NCBI GenBank assembly: GCA_036172665.1
Contig: JAYKNF010000013.1
Span: 4,402,001-4,466,000 of the forward strand
DNA: 64,000 bases
Direction of reading: 5' to 3'
Source of the DNA: Prosopocoilus inquinatus
Taxonomy: Eukaryota; Arthropoda; Insecta; Coleoptera; Lucanidae
Made by a program: the position numbers and the translations under genes. This document shows positions 18,171-31,442 of this stretch, piece by piece. The notes under the pieces are model-generated. The model worked only from the letters and a program-made list of their open reading frames with translations. It did not search any database and was not told the origin of the DNA. Each line of letters begins with the position of its first letter. The stretch's first letter is position 1.

Positions 18171-20246
18171 AAACCCGGGTTGTCGCGTATCAAACGAAAG
18201 GTCTCGCCGAGCGGCGACGGAAAATCGCGTCGGTTCGATTTTTCGATCGAAGATGGCGCTGCAATGATCGAAATCGGACGCGTCGAACGTAAACCCGGGT
18301 TGTCGCGTATCAAACGAAAGGTCTCGACGAGCGGCGACGGAAAATCGCGTCGGTTCGATTTTTCGATCGAAGATGGCGCTGCAATGATCAAAATCGAACG
18401 CGTCGAACGTAAACCCGGATTGTCGCGTATCAAACGAAAGGTCTCGCCGAGCGGCGACGGAAAATCGCGTCGGTTCGATTTTTCGATCGAAGATGGCGCT
18501 GCAATGATCGAAATCGGACGCGTCGAACGTAAACCCGGGTTGTCGCGTACCAAATGAAAGGTCTCGCCGAGCGGCGACGGAAAATCTCGTCGGTTCGATT
18601 TTTCGATCGAAGATGGCGCTGCAATAATCGAAATCGGACGCGTCGAACGTAAACCCGGGTTGTCGCGTATCAAACGAAAGGTCTCGCCGAGCGGCGACGG
18701 AAAATCGCGTCGGTTCGATTTTTCGATCGAAGATGGCGCTGCAATGATCGAAACTGGACGCGTCGAACGTAAACCCGGGTTGTCGCGCATCAAACGAAGG
18801 GTCTCGCCGAGCGGCGACGGAAAATCGCGTCGGTTAGATTTTTCGATCGAAGATGGCGCTGCAATGATCGAAATCGGACGCGTGGAACGTAAACCCGGGT
18901 TGTCGCGTATCAAACGAAAGGTCTCGCCGAGCGGCGACGGAAAATCGCGTTGGTTCGATTTTTCGATCGAAGATGGCGCTGCAATGATCGAAATCGGACG
19001 CGTCGAACGTAAACCCGGGTTGTCGCGTATCAAACGAAAGGTCTCGCCGAGCGGCGACGGAAAATCGCGTCGGTTCGATTTTTCGATCGAAGATGGCGCT
19101 GCAATGATCGAAATCGAACGCGTCGAACGTAAACCCGGATTGTCGCGTATCAAACGAAAGGTCTCGCCGAGCGGCGACGGAAAATCGCGTCGGTTCGATT
19201 TCTCGATCGAAGATGGCGCTGCAATGATCGAAATCGGACGCGTCGAACGTAAACCCGGGTTGTCGCATATCAAACGAAAGGTCTCGCCGAGCGGCGACGG
19301 AAAATCGCGTCGGTTCGATTTTTCGATCGAAGATGGCGCTGCAATGATCGAAATCGGACGCGTCGAACGTAAACCCGGGTTGTCGCGTATCAAACGAAAG
19401 GTCTCGCCGAGCGGCGACGGAAAATCGCGTCGGTTCGATTTTTCGATCGAGGATGGCGCTGCAATGATCGAAATCAAACGCGTCGAACGTAAACCCGGAT
19501 TGTCGCCTATCAAACGAAAGGTCTCGTCGAGCGGCGACGGAAAATTGCGTCGGTTCGATTTTTCGATCGAAGATGGCGCTGCAATGATCGAAATCGGACG
19601 CGTCGAACGTAAACCCGGGTTGTCCCGCATCAAACGAAAGGTCTCGCCGAGCGGCGACGGAAAATCGCGTCGGTTCGATTTTTCGATCGAAGATGGCGCT
19701 GCAATGATCGAAACTGGACGCGTCGAACGTAAACCCGGGTTGTCGCGCATCAAACGAAAGGTCTCGCCGAGCGGCGACGGAAAATCGCGTCGGTTCGATT
19801 TTTCGATCGAAGATGGCGCTGCAATGATCGAAATCGGACGCGTCGAACGTAAACCCGGGTTGTCGCATATCAAACGAAAGGTCTCGCCGAGCGGTGACGG
19901 AAAATCGCGTCGGTTCGATTTTTCGATCGAACATGGCGCTGCAATGATCGAAATCGAACGCGTCGAACGTAAACCCGGATTGTCGCGTATCAAACGAAAG
20001 GTCTCGCCGAGCGGCGACGGAAAATCGCGTCGGTTCGATTTTTCGATCGAAGATGGCGCTGCAATGATCGAAATCGGACGCGTCGAACGTAAACCCGGGT
20101 TGTCGCGCATAAAACGAAAGGTCTCGCCGAGCGGCGACGGAAAATCGCGTCGGTTCGATTTTTCGATCGAAGATGGCGCTGCAATGATCGAAATCGGACG
20201 CGTCGAACGTAAACCCGGATTGTCGCCTATCAAACGAAAGGTCTAA
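18171..20246 (+). repeat. 120-bp array R10, about 17.3 monomers
   Basis: An in-frame TGA at 18555-18557 (ACCAAATGA) breaks the + reading, the second independent nonsense change in the window. A GGTTAGATT variant near 18832 breaks one minus-strand frame. From about 18660 the order of variant monomers follows the long arrays of units 1 and 7. Confidence 0.97.
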
Positions 20247-21046
20247 ATCGATCGCGTCGAATTCTTTCCGACGTAGAAGAAAGTGGCTTTACGAACGTAA
20301 CGTTTACCACATGGCGAGAGATATACGGGGTGATATCGAAAATGTGACACGAACGCGTGTGTAACTGTGAAAAAGTGTTTCCACTGAAAAAAAGTAAGTG
20401 TTAAAAACAACTGAAAACCTCCAAATTCCATTTCTCCGATGTTACTCCGGTAATCGGAAAAAAGGTTATAAGACGATCGCGGCGGCGGCGGCGGCGTCGT
20501 TTTGCCGGTTAAATTCTTCACGATTTGCATTGTGCCGTCGCGTGTACGCTCGACCGAACGCGTCGAGATTTTGACGGAGCTCATTTGAATTTGCCGCCGC
20601 GTAAAAGATGGGATCGACGAGGGTTGGTTGGCAACGATCGCGCGACACTCGCAGTAAGGAAACCTTGACACTTGACATATGTAATATTATATATATGTAC
20701 GGCCAGTCGTGGGGCCGGAGCACCGGTGGTCGGAAGGGAGGGGGGGCGACTATCGACAATGATCTAACCTGAAAGCGACGCGCGATCTCTTTCGCGTGTG
20801 TCTTGTTACGCCCGCAGTCGGCCCGGCGGCGGAGGGAGTACGTGCGCCGCCGGTCGAACGTGACCTAATCTAAAGCCGCCGACGCGATCTCTTTCGCCGC
20901 GCGGACGCGTTCGAACATAATTTCGACCGTACATATTACGTAAATAGATGAATAAAGCATGCTTTGGATGTTCGTTTGTGATTAAAAAAAAAATACGAGC
21001 GCGGGGAGGTCGATTCGTTCGCTCTCCGGCCGGCAATTAAAGCGGG
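20247..21046 (+). repeat. Full flank F5 (800 bp, alpha subtype)
   Basis: It lacks five bases at GGGGGGGCGACTATCG and has GTAACTGTG and AAATACGAG variants, all shared with the next flank, marking units 5 and 6 flanks as recent copies. No gene is recognised. Confidence 0.92.
20951..20956 (+). other. AATAAA poly(A)-type signal, unit 5
   Basis: Palindrome intact. Confidence 0.45.
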
Positions 21047-21949
21047 AAATTTAAGGGAAAAAATTGAAAAAAATCGATAAAAATTTTAAAAAATTAAAAA
21101 TTAAGAGAACGGAAAAATTGAAAAAATTGGGGAAAAATATTCAAAATTTCGGGGGGAAATTTAAAAAAATCGAGAAAAATCGACAAGAATTCTAAAAATT
21201 AGGGAAACGGATTTCTTAAGTTTCCCAACTTTTTTAAAACATTTCATCACTTCTTACATTTTCCTTCACTTTTTTTCGAAAATTGTTCAAGGTCAACCCA
21301 ACCGACGCCAACCCAAGCGAGGCCAACCCAGACGGCGAAAAAAAATTTAAAAATTAGGAGAACGGAAAAATTGGGGAAAAATATTCAAAATTTCGGGAAA
21401 AAATTGAAAAAATCGAAAAAAATAGGAAAAAATTCTAAGAATAGAGGAAGCCGATTATTGACGTTTTACAACTTTTTTAAAACATTTTTCCTCACTTTCT
21501 CTTACATATTCCTTAACTCTTTTTTTTTTTTAATTGTTCAAGGTCAACTCAAACGGCGCCAACCCAAGCGAGGCCAACCCAGATGACAGAAAAATTTTAT
21601 TTTAAAGAAAACGAAAAAATTTAAAGAATTAGGGAAAAATGTAGTAAATTTCGAGAAAAAATTGAAAAAAATCGAAAAAAAATGGAAAAAATTCTAAAAA
21701 TTAAGGAAACCTATTTCTCAAGTTTTCCAACAATTTTTCTCACTTTTTCTTAAACTTTCCTTCCCTTTCTGTTGTAAAATTGTTCAAGGTGAACCCAACC
21801 GACGCCAACCCAAGCGAGGCCAACCCAGACGGCGAAAAAAAAATTATAAATTAGGAGAACGGAAAAATTGAAAAAATTGGGGAAAAATACTCAAAATTTC
21901 GAAAATTAGAAAAATCAATTCTTAAAGTTTTCCAACATTCTTCCAAGTC
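21047..21949 (+). repeat. A-rich block A5
   Basis: Four ~250-bp repeats with the 10-bp copy-2 deletion and the second copy-3 haplotype. No gene is seen. Confidence 0.93.
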
Positions 21950-22152
21950 CCTAGGTGCCGCGAGCCCCCAAAGGCTAGCGGCCCAAACAGCGCGCAGCGC
22001 TCTCACCTCTTCCGTCCAAACGAAACCTCCGTCTATACAAAGCCTCTGTCCACACAAGCCTCTGTTCATACCCACAAGTGGGCGGAGCGTAGCGGATCCC
22101 ACTTGTCATATATAAGAAAAGAAACTCGGAAAAGTGTACTTAAGGGGTTCCT
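21950..22152 (+). promoter_or_regulatory. Promoter-like block P6 (TATA at 22109-22116)
   Basis: Reference elements intact. Confidence 0.5.
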
Positions 22153-24506
22153 ATGGCGCCGCAATGATCGAAATCGGTCGCGTAGAACGTAAACCCGGGT
22201 TGTCGCGTATCAAACGAAAGGTCTCGCCGAGCGGCGACGGAAAATCGCGTCGGTTCGATTTTTCGATCGAAGATGGCGCTGCAATAATCGAAATCGAACG
22301 CGTCGAACGTAAACCCGGGTTGTCGCGTATCAAACGAAAGGTCTCGCCGAGCGGCGACGGAAAATCGCGTCGGTTCGATTTTTCGATCGAAGATGGCGCT
22401 GCAATGATCGAAACTGGACGCGTCGAACGTAAACCCGGGTTGTCGCGTATCAAACGAAAGGTCTCGCCGAGCGGCGACGGAAAATCGCGTCGGTTCGATT
22501 TTTCGATCGAAGATGGCGCTGCAATGATCGAAACTGGACGCGTCGAACGTAAACCCGGGTTGTCGCGCATCAAACGAAGGGTCTCGCCGAGCGGCGACGG
22601 AAAATCGCGTCGGTTCGATTTTTCGATCGAAGATGGCGCTGCAATGATCGAAATCGGACGCGTGGAACGTAAACCCGGGTTGTCGCGTATCAAACGAAAG
22701 GTCTCGCCGAGCGGCGACGGAAAATCGCGTTGGTTCGATTTTTCGATCGAAGATGGCGCTGCAATGATCGAAATCGGACGCGTCGAACGTAAACCCGGGT
22801 TGTCGCGTATCAAACGAAAGGTCTCGCCGAGCGGCGACGGAAAATCGCGTCGGTTCGATTTTTCGATCGAAGATGGCGCTGCAATGATCGAAATCGGACG
22901 CGTCGAACGTAAACCCGGATTGTCGCGTATCAAACGAAAGGTCTCGCCGAGCGGCGACGGAAAATCGCGTCGGTTCGATTTTTCGATCGAAGATGGCGCT
23001 GCAATAATCGAAATAGAACGCGTCGAACGTAAACCCGGGTTGTCGCGTATCAAACGAAAGGTCTCGCCGAGCGGCGACGGAAAATCGCGTCGGTTCGATT
23101 TCTCGATCGAAGATGGCGCTGCAATGATCGAAATCGGACGCGTCGAACGTAAACCCGGATTGTCGCGTATCAAACGAAAGGTCTCGCCGAGCGGCGACGG
23201 AAAATCGCGTTGGTTCGATTTTTCGATCGAAGATGGCGCTGCAATGATCGAAATCGGACGCGTCGAACGTAAACCCGGGTTGTCGCGTATCAAACGAAAG
23301 GTCTCGCCGAGCGGCGACGGAAAATCGCGTCGGTTCGATTTTTCGATCGAAGATGGCGCTGCAATGATCGAAATCGAACGCGTCGAACGTAAACCCGGAT
23401 TGTCGCGTATCAAACGAAAGGTCTCGCCGAGCGGCGACGGAAAATCGCGTCGGTTCGATTTCTCGATCGAAGATGGCGCTGCAATGATCGAAATCGGACG
23501 CGTCGAACGTAAACCCGGGTTGTCGCATATCAAACGAAAGGTCTCGCCGAGCGGCGACGGAAAATCGCGTCGGTTCGATTTTTCGATCGAAGATGGCGCT
23601 GCAATGATCGAAATCGGACGCGTCGAACGTAAACCCGGGTTGTCGCGTATCAAACGAAAGGTCTCGCCGAGCGGCGACGGAAAATCGCGTCGGTTCGATT
23701 TTTCGATCGAGGATGGCGCTGCAATGATCGAAATCGAACGCGTCGAACGTAAACCCGGATTGTCGCGTATCAAACGAAAGGTCTCGTCGAGCGGCGACGG
23801 AAAATTGCGTCGGTTCGATTTTTCGATCGAAGATGGCGCTGCAATGATCGAAATCGGACGCGTCGAACGTAAACCCGGGTTGTCCCGCATCAAACGAAAG
23901 GTCTCGCCGAGCGGCGACGGAAAATCGCGTCGGTTCGATTTTTCGATCGAAGATGGCGCTGCAATGATCGAAACTGGACGCGTCGAACGTAAACCCGGGT
24001 TGTCGCGCATCAAACGAAAGGTCTCGCCGAGCGGCGACGGAAAATCGCGTCGGTTCGATTTTTCGATCGAAGATGGCGCTGCAATGATCGAAATCGGACG
24101 CGTCGAACGTAAACCCGGGTTGTCGCATATCAAACGAAAGGTCTCGCCGAGCGGTGACGGAAAATCGCGTCGGTTCGATTTTTCGATCGAACATGGCGCT
24201 GCAATGATCGAAATCGAACGCGTCGAACGTAAACCCGGATTGTCGCGTATCAAACGAAAGGTCTCGCCGAGCGGCGACGGAAAATCGCGTCGGTTCGATT
24301 TTTCGATCGAAGATGGCGCTGCAATGATCGAAATCGGACGCGTCGAACGTAAACCCGGGTTGTCGCGCATAAAACGAAAGGTCTCGCCGAGCGGCGACGG
24401 AAAATCGCGTCGGTTCGATTTTTCGATCGAAGATGGCGCTGCAATGATCGAAATCGGACGCGTCGAACGTAAACCCGGATTGTCGCCTATCAAACGAAAG
24501 GTCTAA
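22153..24506 (+). repeat. 120-bp array R11, about 19.5 monomers
   Basis: Single long array; ATG 22164 to TAA gives 780 open codons. The last monomers repeat the conserved terminal series. Confidence 0.97.
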
Positions 24507-25306
24507 ATCGATCGCGTCGAATTCTTTCCGACGTAGAAGAAAGTGGCTTTACGAACGTAACGTTTACCACATGGCGAGAGATATACGGGGTGATATCGAA
24601 AATGTGACACGAACGCGTGTGTAACTGTGAAAAAGTGTTTCCACTGAAAAAAAGTAAGTGTTAAAAACAACTGAAAACCTCCAAATTCCATTTCTCCGAT
24701 GTTACTCCGGTAATCGGAAAAAAGGTTATAAGACGATCGCGGCGGCGGCGGCGGCGTCGTTTTGCCGGTTAAATTCTTCACGATTTGCATTGTGCCGTCG
24801 CGTGTACGCTCGACCGAACGCGTCGAGATTTTGACGGAGCTCATTTGAATTTGCCGCCGCGTAAAAGATGGGATCGACGAGGGTTGGTTGGCAACGATCG
24901 CGCGACACTCGCAGTAAGGAAACCTTGACACTTGACATATGTAATATTATATATATGTACGGCCAGTCGTGGGGCCGGAGCACCGGTGGTCGGAAGGGAG
25001 GGGGGGCGACTATCGACAATGATCTAACCTGAAAGCGACGCGCGATCTCTTTCGCGTGTGTCTTGTTACGCCCGCAGTCGGCCCGGCGGCGGAGGGAGTA
25101 CGTGCGCCGCCGGTCGAACGTGACCTAATCTAAAGCCGCCGACGCGATCTCTTTCGCCGCGCGGACGCGTTCGAACATAATTTCGACCGTACATATTACG
25201 TAAATAGATGAATAAAGCATGCTTTGGATGTTCGTTTGTGATTAAAAAAAAAATACGAGCGCGGGGAGGTCGATTCGTTCGCTCTCCGGCCGGCAATTAA
25301 AGCGGG
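24507..25306 (+). repeat. Full flank F6 (800 bp, alpha subtype)
   Basis: Shares the 5-bp deletion and the GTAACTGTG and AAATACGAG variants with the preceding flank. No gene is recognised. Confidence 0.92.
25211..25216 (+). other. AATAAA poly(A)-type signal, unit 6
   Basis: Palindrome intact. Confidence 0.45.
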
Positions 25307-26210
25307 AAATTTAAGGGAAAAAATTGAAAAAAATCGATAAAAATTTTAAAAAATTAAAAATTAAGAGAACGGAAAAATTGAAAAAATTGGGGAAAAATAT
25401 TCAAAATTTCGGGGGGAAATTTAAAAAAATCGAGAAAAATCGACAAGAATTCTAAAAATTAGGGAAACGGATTTCTTAAGTTTCCCAACTTTTTTAAAAC
25501 ATTTCATTACTTCTTACATTTTCCTTCACTTTTTTTCGAAAATTGTTCAAGGTCAACCCAACCGACGCCAACCCAAGCGAGGCCAACCCAGACGGCGAAA
25601 AAAAATTTAAAAATTAGGAGAACGGAAAAATTGGGGAAAAATATTCAAAATTTCGGGAAAAAATTGAAAAAAATCGAAAAAAATAGGAAAAAATTCTAAG
25701 AATAGAGGAAGCCGATTATTGACGTTTTACAACTTTTTTAAAACATTTTTCCTCACTTTCTCTTACATATTCCTTAACTCTTTTTTTTTTTTAATTGTTC
25801 AAGGTCAACTCAAACGGCGCCAACCCATGCGAGGCCAACCCAGATGACAGAAAAATTTTATTTTAAAGAAAACGAAAAAATTTAAAGAATTAGGGAAAAA
25901 TGTAGTAAATTTCGAGAAAAAATTGAAAAAAATCGAAAAAAAATGGAAAAAATTCTAAAAATTAAGGAAACCTATTTCTCAAGTTTTCCAACAATTTTTC
26001 TCACTTTTTCTTAAACTTTCCTTCCCTTTCTGTTGTAAAATTGTTCAAGGTGAACCCAACCGACGCCAACCCAAGCGAGGCCAACCCAGACGGCGAAAAA
26101 AAAATTATAAATTAGGAGAACGGAAAAATTGAAAAAATTGGGGAAAAATACTCAAAATTTCGAAAATTAGAAAAATCAATTCTTAAAGTTTTCCAACATT
26201 CTTCCAAGTC
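25307..26210 (+). repeat. A-rich block A6
   Basis: Four ~250-bp repeats, close copy of the preceding A-rich block, with one extra A and small substitutions (CATTACTTC, CCCATGCGAGG). No gene is seen. Confidence 0.93.
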
Positions 26211-26413
26211 CCTAGGTGCCGCGAGCCCCCAAAGGCTAGCGGCCCAAACAGCGCGCAGCGCTCTCACCTCTTCCGTCCAAACGAAACCTCCGTCTATACA
26301 AAGCCTCTGTCCACACAAGCCTCTGTTCATACCCACAAGTGGGCGGAGCGTAGCGGATCCCACTTGTCATATATAAGAAAAGAAACTCGGAAAAGTGTAC
26401 TTAAGGGGTTCCT
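26211..26413 (+). promoter_or_regulatory. Promoter-like block P7 (TATA at 26370-26377)
   Basis: Reference elements intact; this begins a long duplicate of the start of the window. Confidence 0.5.
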
Positions 26414-29007
26414 ATGGCGCCGCAATGATCGAAATCGGTCGCGTAGAACGTAAACCCGGGTTGTCGCGTATCAAACGAAAGGTCTCGCCGAGCGGCGACG
26501 GAAAATCGCGTCGGTTCGATTTTTCGATCGAAGATGGCGCTGCAATGATCGAAATCGAACGCGTCGAACGTAAACCCGTATTGTCGCGTATCAAACGAAA
26601 GGTCTCGCCGAGCGGCGACGGAAAATCGCGTCGGTTCGATTTTTCGATCGAAGATGGCGCTGCAATAATCGAAATCGAACGCGTCGAACGTAAACCCGGG
26701 TTGTCGCGTATCAAACGAAAGGTCTCGCCGAGCGGCGACGGAAAATCGCGTCGGTTCGATTTTTCGATCGAAGATGGCGCTGCAATGATCGAAACTGGAC
26801 GCGTCGAACGTAAACCCGGGTTGTCGCGTATCAAACGAAAGGTCTCGCCGAGCGGCGACGGAAAATCGCGTCGGTTCGATTTTTCGATCGAAGATGGCGC
26901 TGCAATGATCGAAACTGGACGCGTCGAACGTAAACCCGGGTTGTCGCGCATCAAACGAAGGGTCTCGCCGAGCGGCGACGGAAAATCGCGTCGGTTCGAT
27001 TTTTCGATCGAAGATGGCGCTGCAATGATCGAAATCGGACGCGTGGAACGTAAACCCGGGTTGTCGCGTATCAAACGAAAGGTCTCGCCGAGCGGCGACG
27101 GAAAATCGCGTTGGTTCGATTTTTCGATCGAAGATGGCGCTGCAATGATCGAAATCGGACGCGTCGAACGTAAACCCGGGTTGTCGCGTATCAAACGAAA
27201 GGTCTCGCCGAGCGGCGACGGAAAATCGCGTCGGTTCGATTTTTCGATCGAAGATGGCGCTGCAATGATCGAAATCGAACGCGTCGAACGTAAACCCGGA
27301 TTGTCGCGTATCAAACGAAAGGTCTCGCCGAGCGGCGACGGAAAATCGCGTCGGTTCGATTTCTCGATCGAAGATGGCGCTGCAATGATCGAAATCGGAC
27401 GCGTCGAACGTAAACCCGGATTGTCGCGTATCAAACGAAAGGTCTCGCCGAGCGGCGACGGAAAATCGCGTCGGTTCGATTTTTCGATCGAAGATGGCGC
27501 TGCAATAATCGAAATCGAACGCGTCGAACGTAAACCCGGGTTGTCGCGTATCAAACGAAAGGTCTCGCCGAGCGGCGACGGAAAATCGCGTCGGTTCGAT
27601 TTTTCGATCGAAGATGGCGCTGCAATGATCGAAACTGGACGCGTCGAACGTAAACCCGGGTTGTCGCGTATCAAACGAAAGGTCTCGCCGAGCGGCGACG
27701 GAAAATCGCGTCGGTTCGATTTTTCGATCGAAGATGGCGCTGCAATGATCGAAACTGGACGCGTCGAACGTAAACCCGGGTTGTCGCGTATCAAACGAAA
27801 GGTCTCGCCGAGCGGCGACGGAAAATCGCGTCGGTTCGATTTTTCGATCGAAGATGGCGCTGCAATGATCGAAATCGAACGCGTCGAACGTAAACCCGGA
27901 TTGTCGCGTATCAAACGAAAGGTCTCGCCGAGCGGCGACGGAAAATCGCGTCGGTTCGATTTCTCGATCGAAGATGGCGCTGCAATGATCGAAATCGGAC
28001 GCGTCGAACGTAAACCCGGGTTGTCGCATATCAAACGAAAGGTCTCGCCGAGCGGCGACGGAAAATCGCGTCGGTTCGATTTTTCGATCGAAGATGGCGC
28101 TGCAATGATCGAAATCGGACGCGTCGAACGTAAACCCGGGTTGTCGCGTATCAAACGAAAGGTCTCGCCGAGCGGCGACGGAAAATCGCGTCGGTTCGAT
28201 TTTTCGATCGAGGATGGCGCTGCAATGATCGAAATCGAACGCGTCGAACGTAAACCCGGATTGTCGCGTATCAAACGAAAGGTCTCGTCGAGCGGCGACG
28301 GAAAATTGCGTCGGTTCGATTTTTCGATCGAAGATGGCGCTGCAATGATCGAAATCGGACGCGTCGAACGTAAACCCGGGTTGTCCCGCATCAAACGAAA
28401 GGTCTCGCCGAGCGGCGACGGAAAATCGCGTCGGTTCGATTTTTCGATCGAAGATGGCGCTGCAATGATCGAAACTGGACGCGTCGAACGTAAACCCGGG
28501 TTGTCGCGCATCAAACGAAAGGTCTCGCCGAGCGGCGACGGAAAATCGCGTCGGTTCGATTTTTCGATCGAAGATGGCGCTGCAATGATCGAAATCGGAC
28601 GCGTCGAACGTAAACCCGGGTTGTCGCATATCAAACGAAAGGTCTCGCCGAGCGGTGACGGAAAATCGCGTCGGTTCGATTTTTCGATCGAACATGGCGC
28701 TGCAATGATCGAAATCGAACGCGTCGAACGTAAACCCGGATTGTCGCGTATCAAACGAAAGGTCTCGCCGAGCGGCGACGGAAAATCGCGTCGGTTCGAT
28801 TTTTCGATCGAAGATGGCGCTGCAATGATCGAAATCGGACGCGTCGAACGTAAACCCGGGTTGTCGCGCATAAAACGAAAGGTCTCGCCGAGCGGCGACG
28901 GAAAATCGCGTCGGTTCGATTTTTCGATCGAAGATGGCGCTGCAATGATCGAAATCGGACGCGTCGAACGTAAACCCGGATTGTCGCCTATCAAACGAAA
29001 GGTCTAA
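26414..29007 (+). repeat. 120-bp array R12, about 21.5 monomers
   Basis: Same length and same order of variant monomers as the first array (281-2874), offset 26,133 bp. A visible difference is the first monomer, AAACCCGGG here versus AAACTCGGG there. ATG 26425 to TAA gives 860 open codons. Confidence 0.97.
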
Positions 29008-29812
29008 ATCGATCGCGTCGAATTCTTTCCGACGTAGAAGAAAGTGGCTTTACGAACGTAACGTTTACCACATGGCGAGAGATATACGGGGTGATATCGA
29101 AAATGTGACACGAACGCGTGTGTAACAGTGAAAAAGTGTTTCCACTGAAAAAAAGTAAGTGTTAAAAACAACTGAAAACCTCCAAATTCCATTTCTCCGA
29201 TGTTACTCCGGTAATCGGAAAAAAGGTTATAAGACGATCGCGGCGGCGGCGGCGGCGTCGTTTTGCCGGTTAAATTCTTCACGATTTGCATTGTGCCGTC
29301 GCGTGTACGCTCGACCGAACGCGTCGAGATTTTGACGGAGCTCATTTGAATTTGCCGCCGCGTAAAAGATGGGATCGACGAGGGTTGGTTGGCAACGATC
29401 GCGCGACACTCGCAGTAAGGAAACCTTGACACTTGACATATGTAATATTATATATATGTACGGCCAGTCGTGGGGCCGGAGCACCGGTGGTCGGAAGGGA
29501 GGGGGGGCGTGCTGACTATCGACAATGATCTAACCTGAAAGCGACGCGCGATCTCTTTCGCGTGTGTCTTGTTACGCCCGCAGTCGGCCCGGCGGCGGAG
29601 GGAGTACGTGCGCCGCCGGTCGAACGTGACCTAATCTAAAGCCGCCGACGCGATCTCTTTCGCCGCGCGGACGCGTTCGAACATAATTTCGACCGTACAT
29701 ATTACGTAAATAGATGAATAAAGCATGCTTTGGATGTTCGTTTGTGATTAAAAAAAAAATGCGAGCGCGGGGAGGTCGATTCGTTCGCTCTCCGGCCGGC
29801 AATTAAAGCGGG
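29008..29812 (+). repeat. Full flank F7 (805 bp, alpha subtype)
   Basis: Duplicate of the first full flank at the same 26,133-bp offset. No gene is recognised. Confidence 0.92.
29717..29722 (+). other. AATAAA poly(A)-type signal, unit 7
   Basis: Palindrome intact. Confidence 0.45.
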
Positions 29813-30722
29813 AAATTTAAGGGAAAAAATTGAAAAAAATCGATAAAAATTTTAAAAAATTAAAAATTAAGAGAACGGAAAAATTGAAAAAATTGGGGAA
29901 AAATATTCAAAATTTCGGGGGGAAATTTAAAAAAATCGAGAAAAATCGACAAGAATTCTAAAAATTAGGGAAACGGATTTCTTAAGTTTCCCAACTTTTT
30001 TAAAACATTTCATCACTTCTTACATTTTCCTTCACTTTTTTTCGAAAATTGTTCAAGGTCAACCCAACCGACGCCAACCCAAGCGAGGCCAACCCAGACG
30101 GCGAAAAAAAATTTAAAAATTAGGAGAACGGAAAAATTGAAAAAATTGGGGAAAAATATTCAAAATTTCGGGAAAAAATTGAAAAAATCGAAAAAAATAG
30201 GAAAAAATTCTAAGAATAGAGGAAGCCGATTATTGACGTTTTACAACTTTTTTAAAACATTTTTCCTCACTTTCTCTTACATATTCCTTAACTCTTTTTT
30301 TTTTTAATTGTTCAAGGTCAACTCAAACGGCGCCAACCCAAGCGAGGTCAACCCAGATGACAGAAAAATTTTATTTTAAAGTAAACGAAAAAATTTAAAG
30401 AATTAGGGAAAAATGTAGTAAATTTCGAGAAAAAATTGAAAAAGATCGAAAAAAAATGGAAAAAATTCTAAAAATTAAGGAAACCGATTTCTTAAGTTTT
30501 CCAACAATTTTTCTCACTTTTTCTTAAACTTTCCTTCCCTTTCTGTTGTAAAATTGTTCAAGGTGAACCCAACCGACGCCAACCCAAGCGAGGCCAACCC
30601 AGACGGCGAAAAAAAATTATAAATTACGAGAACGGAAAAATTGAAAAAATTGGGGAAAAATACTCAAAATTTCGAAAATTAGAAAAATCAATTCTTAAAG
30701 TTTTCCAACATTCTTCCAAGTC
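29813..30722 (+). repeat. A-rich block A7
   Basis: Duplicate of the block at 3680-4590, one base shorter, including the rare ATTACGAGAACGG start of copy 4. No gene is seen. Confidence 0.93.
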
Positions 30723-30925
30723 CCTAGGTGCCGCGAGCCCCCAAAGGCTAGCGGCCCAAACAGCGCGCAGCGCTCTCACCTCTTCCGTCCAAACGAAACC
30801 TCCGTCTATACAAAGCCTCTGTCCACACAAGCCTCTGTTCATACCCACAAGTGGGCGGAGCGTAGCGGATCCCACTTGTCATATATAAGAAAAGAAACTC
30901 GGAAAAGTGTACTTAAGGGGTTCCT
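30723..30925 (+). promoter_or_regulatory. Promoter-like block P8 (TATA at 30882-30889)
   Basis: Reference elements intact; precedes a deleted leader as in unit 2. Confidence 0.5.
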
Positions 30926-31166
30926 ATGGCGCCGCAATGAAAAATCGCGTCGGTTCGATTTTTCGAGCGAAGATGGCGCTGCAATGATCGAAATCGGACG
31001 CGTCGAACGTAAACCCGGGTTGTCGCGTATCAAACGAAAGGTCTCGCCGAGCGGCGACGGAAAGTCGCGTCGGTTCGATTTTTCGATCGAACATGGCGCT
31101 GCAATGATCGCAATCGGACGCGTCGAACGTAAACCCGGATTGTCGCCTATCAAACGAAAGGTCTAA
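30926..31166 (+). repeat. Short array R13, about 1.9 monomers with the 73-bp leader deletion
   Basis: Leader identical in type to 4794-5034 (CGAGCGAAG marker), but the second half carries CCCGGGTTG and GATCGCAATCGG, markers of the arrays in units 3 to 5. The array therefore looks recombinant. Confidence 0.93.
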
Positions 31167-31442
31167 ATCGATCGCGTCGAATTCTTTCCGACGTAGAAGA
31201 AAGTAGCTTTACGAACGTAACGTTTACCACATGGCGAGAGATATACGGGGTGATATCGAAAATGTGACACGAACGCGTGTGTAACAGTGAAAAAGTGTTT
31301 CCACTGAAAAAAAGTAAGTGTTAAAAACAACTGAAAACCTCCAAATTCCATTTCTCCGATGTTACTCCGGTAATCGGAAAAAAGGTTATAAGACGATCGC
31401 GGCGGCGGCGGCGGCGTCGTTTTGCTGGTTAAATTCTTCACG
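31167..31442 (+). repeat. Truncated flank t6 (276 bp, alpha subtype)
   Basis: Alpha-type here, whereas the corresponding flank of the duplicate unit 2 is T-type. It shares TTTTGCTGG only with the truncated flank at 17895-18170. Confidence 0.92.
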
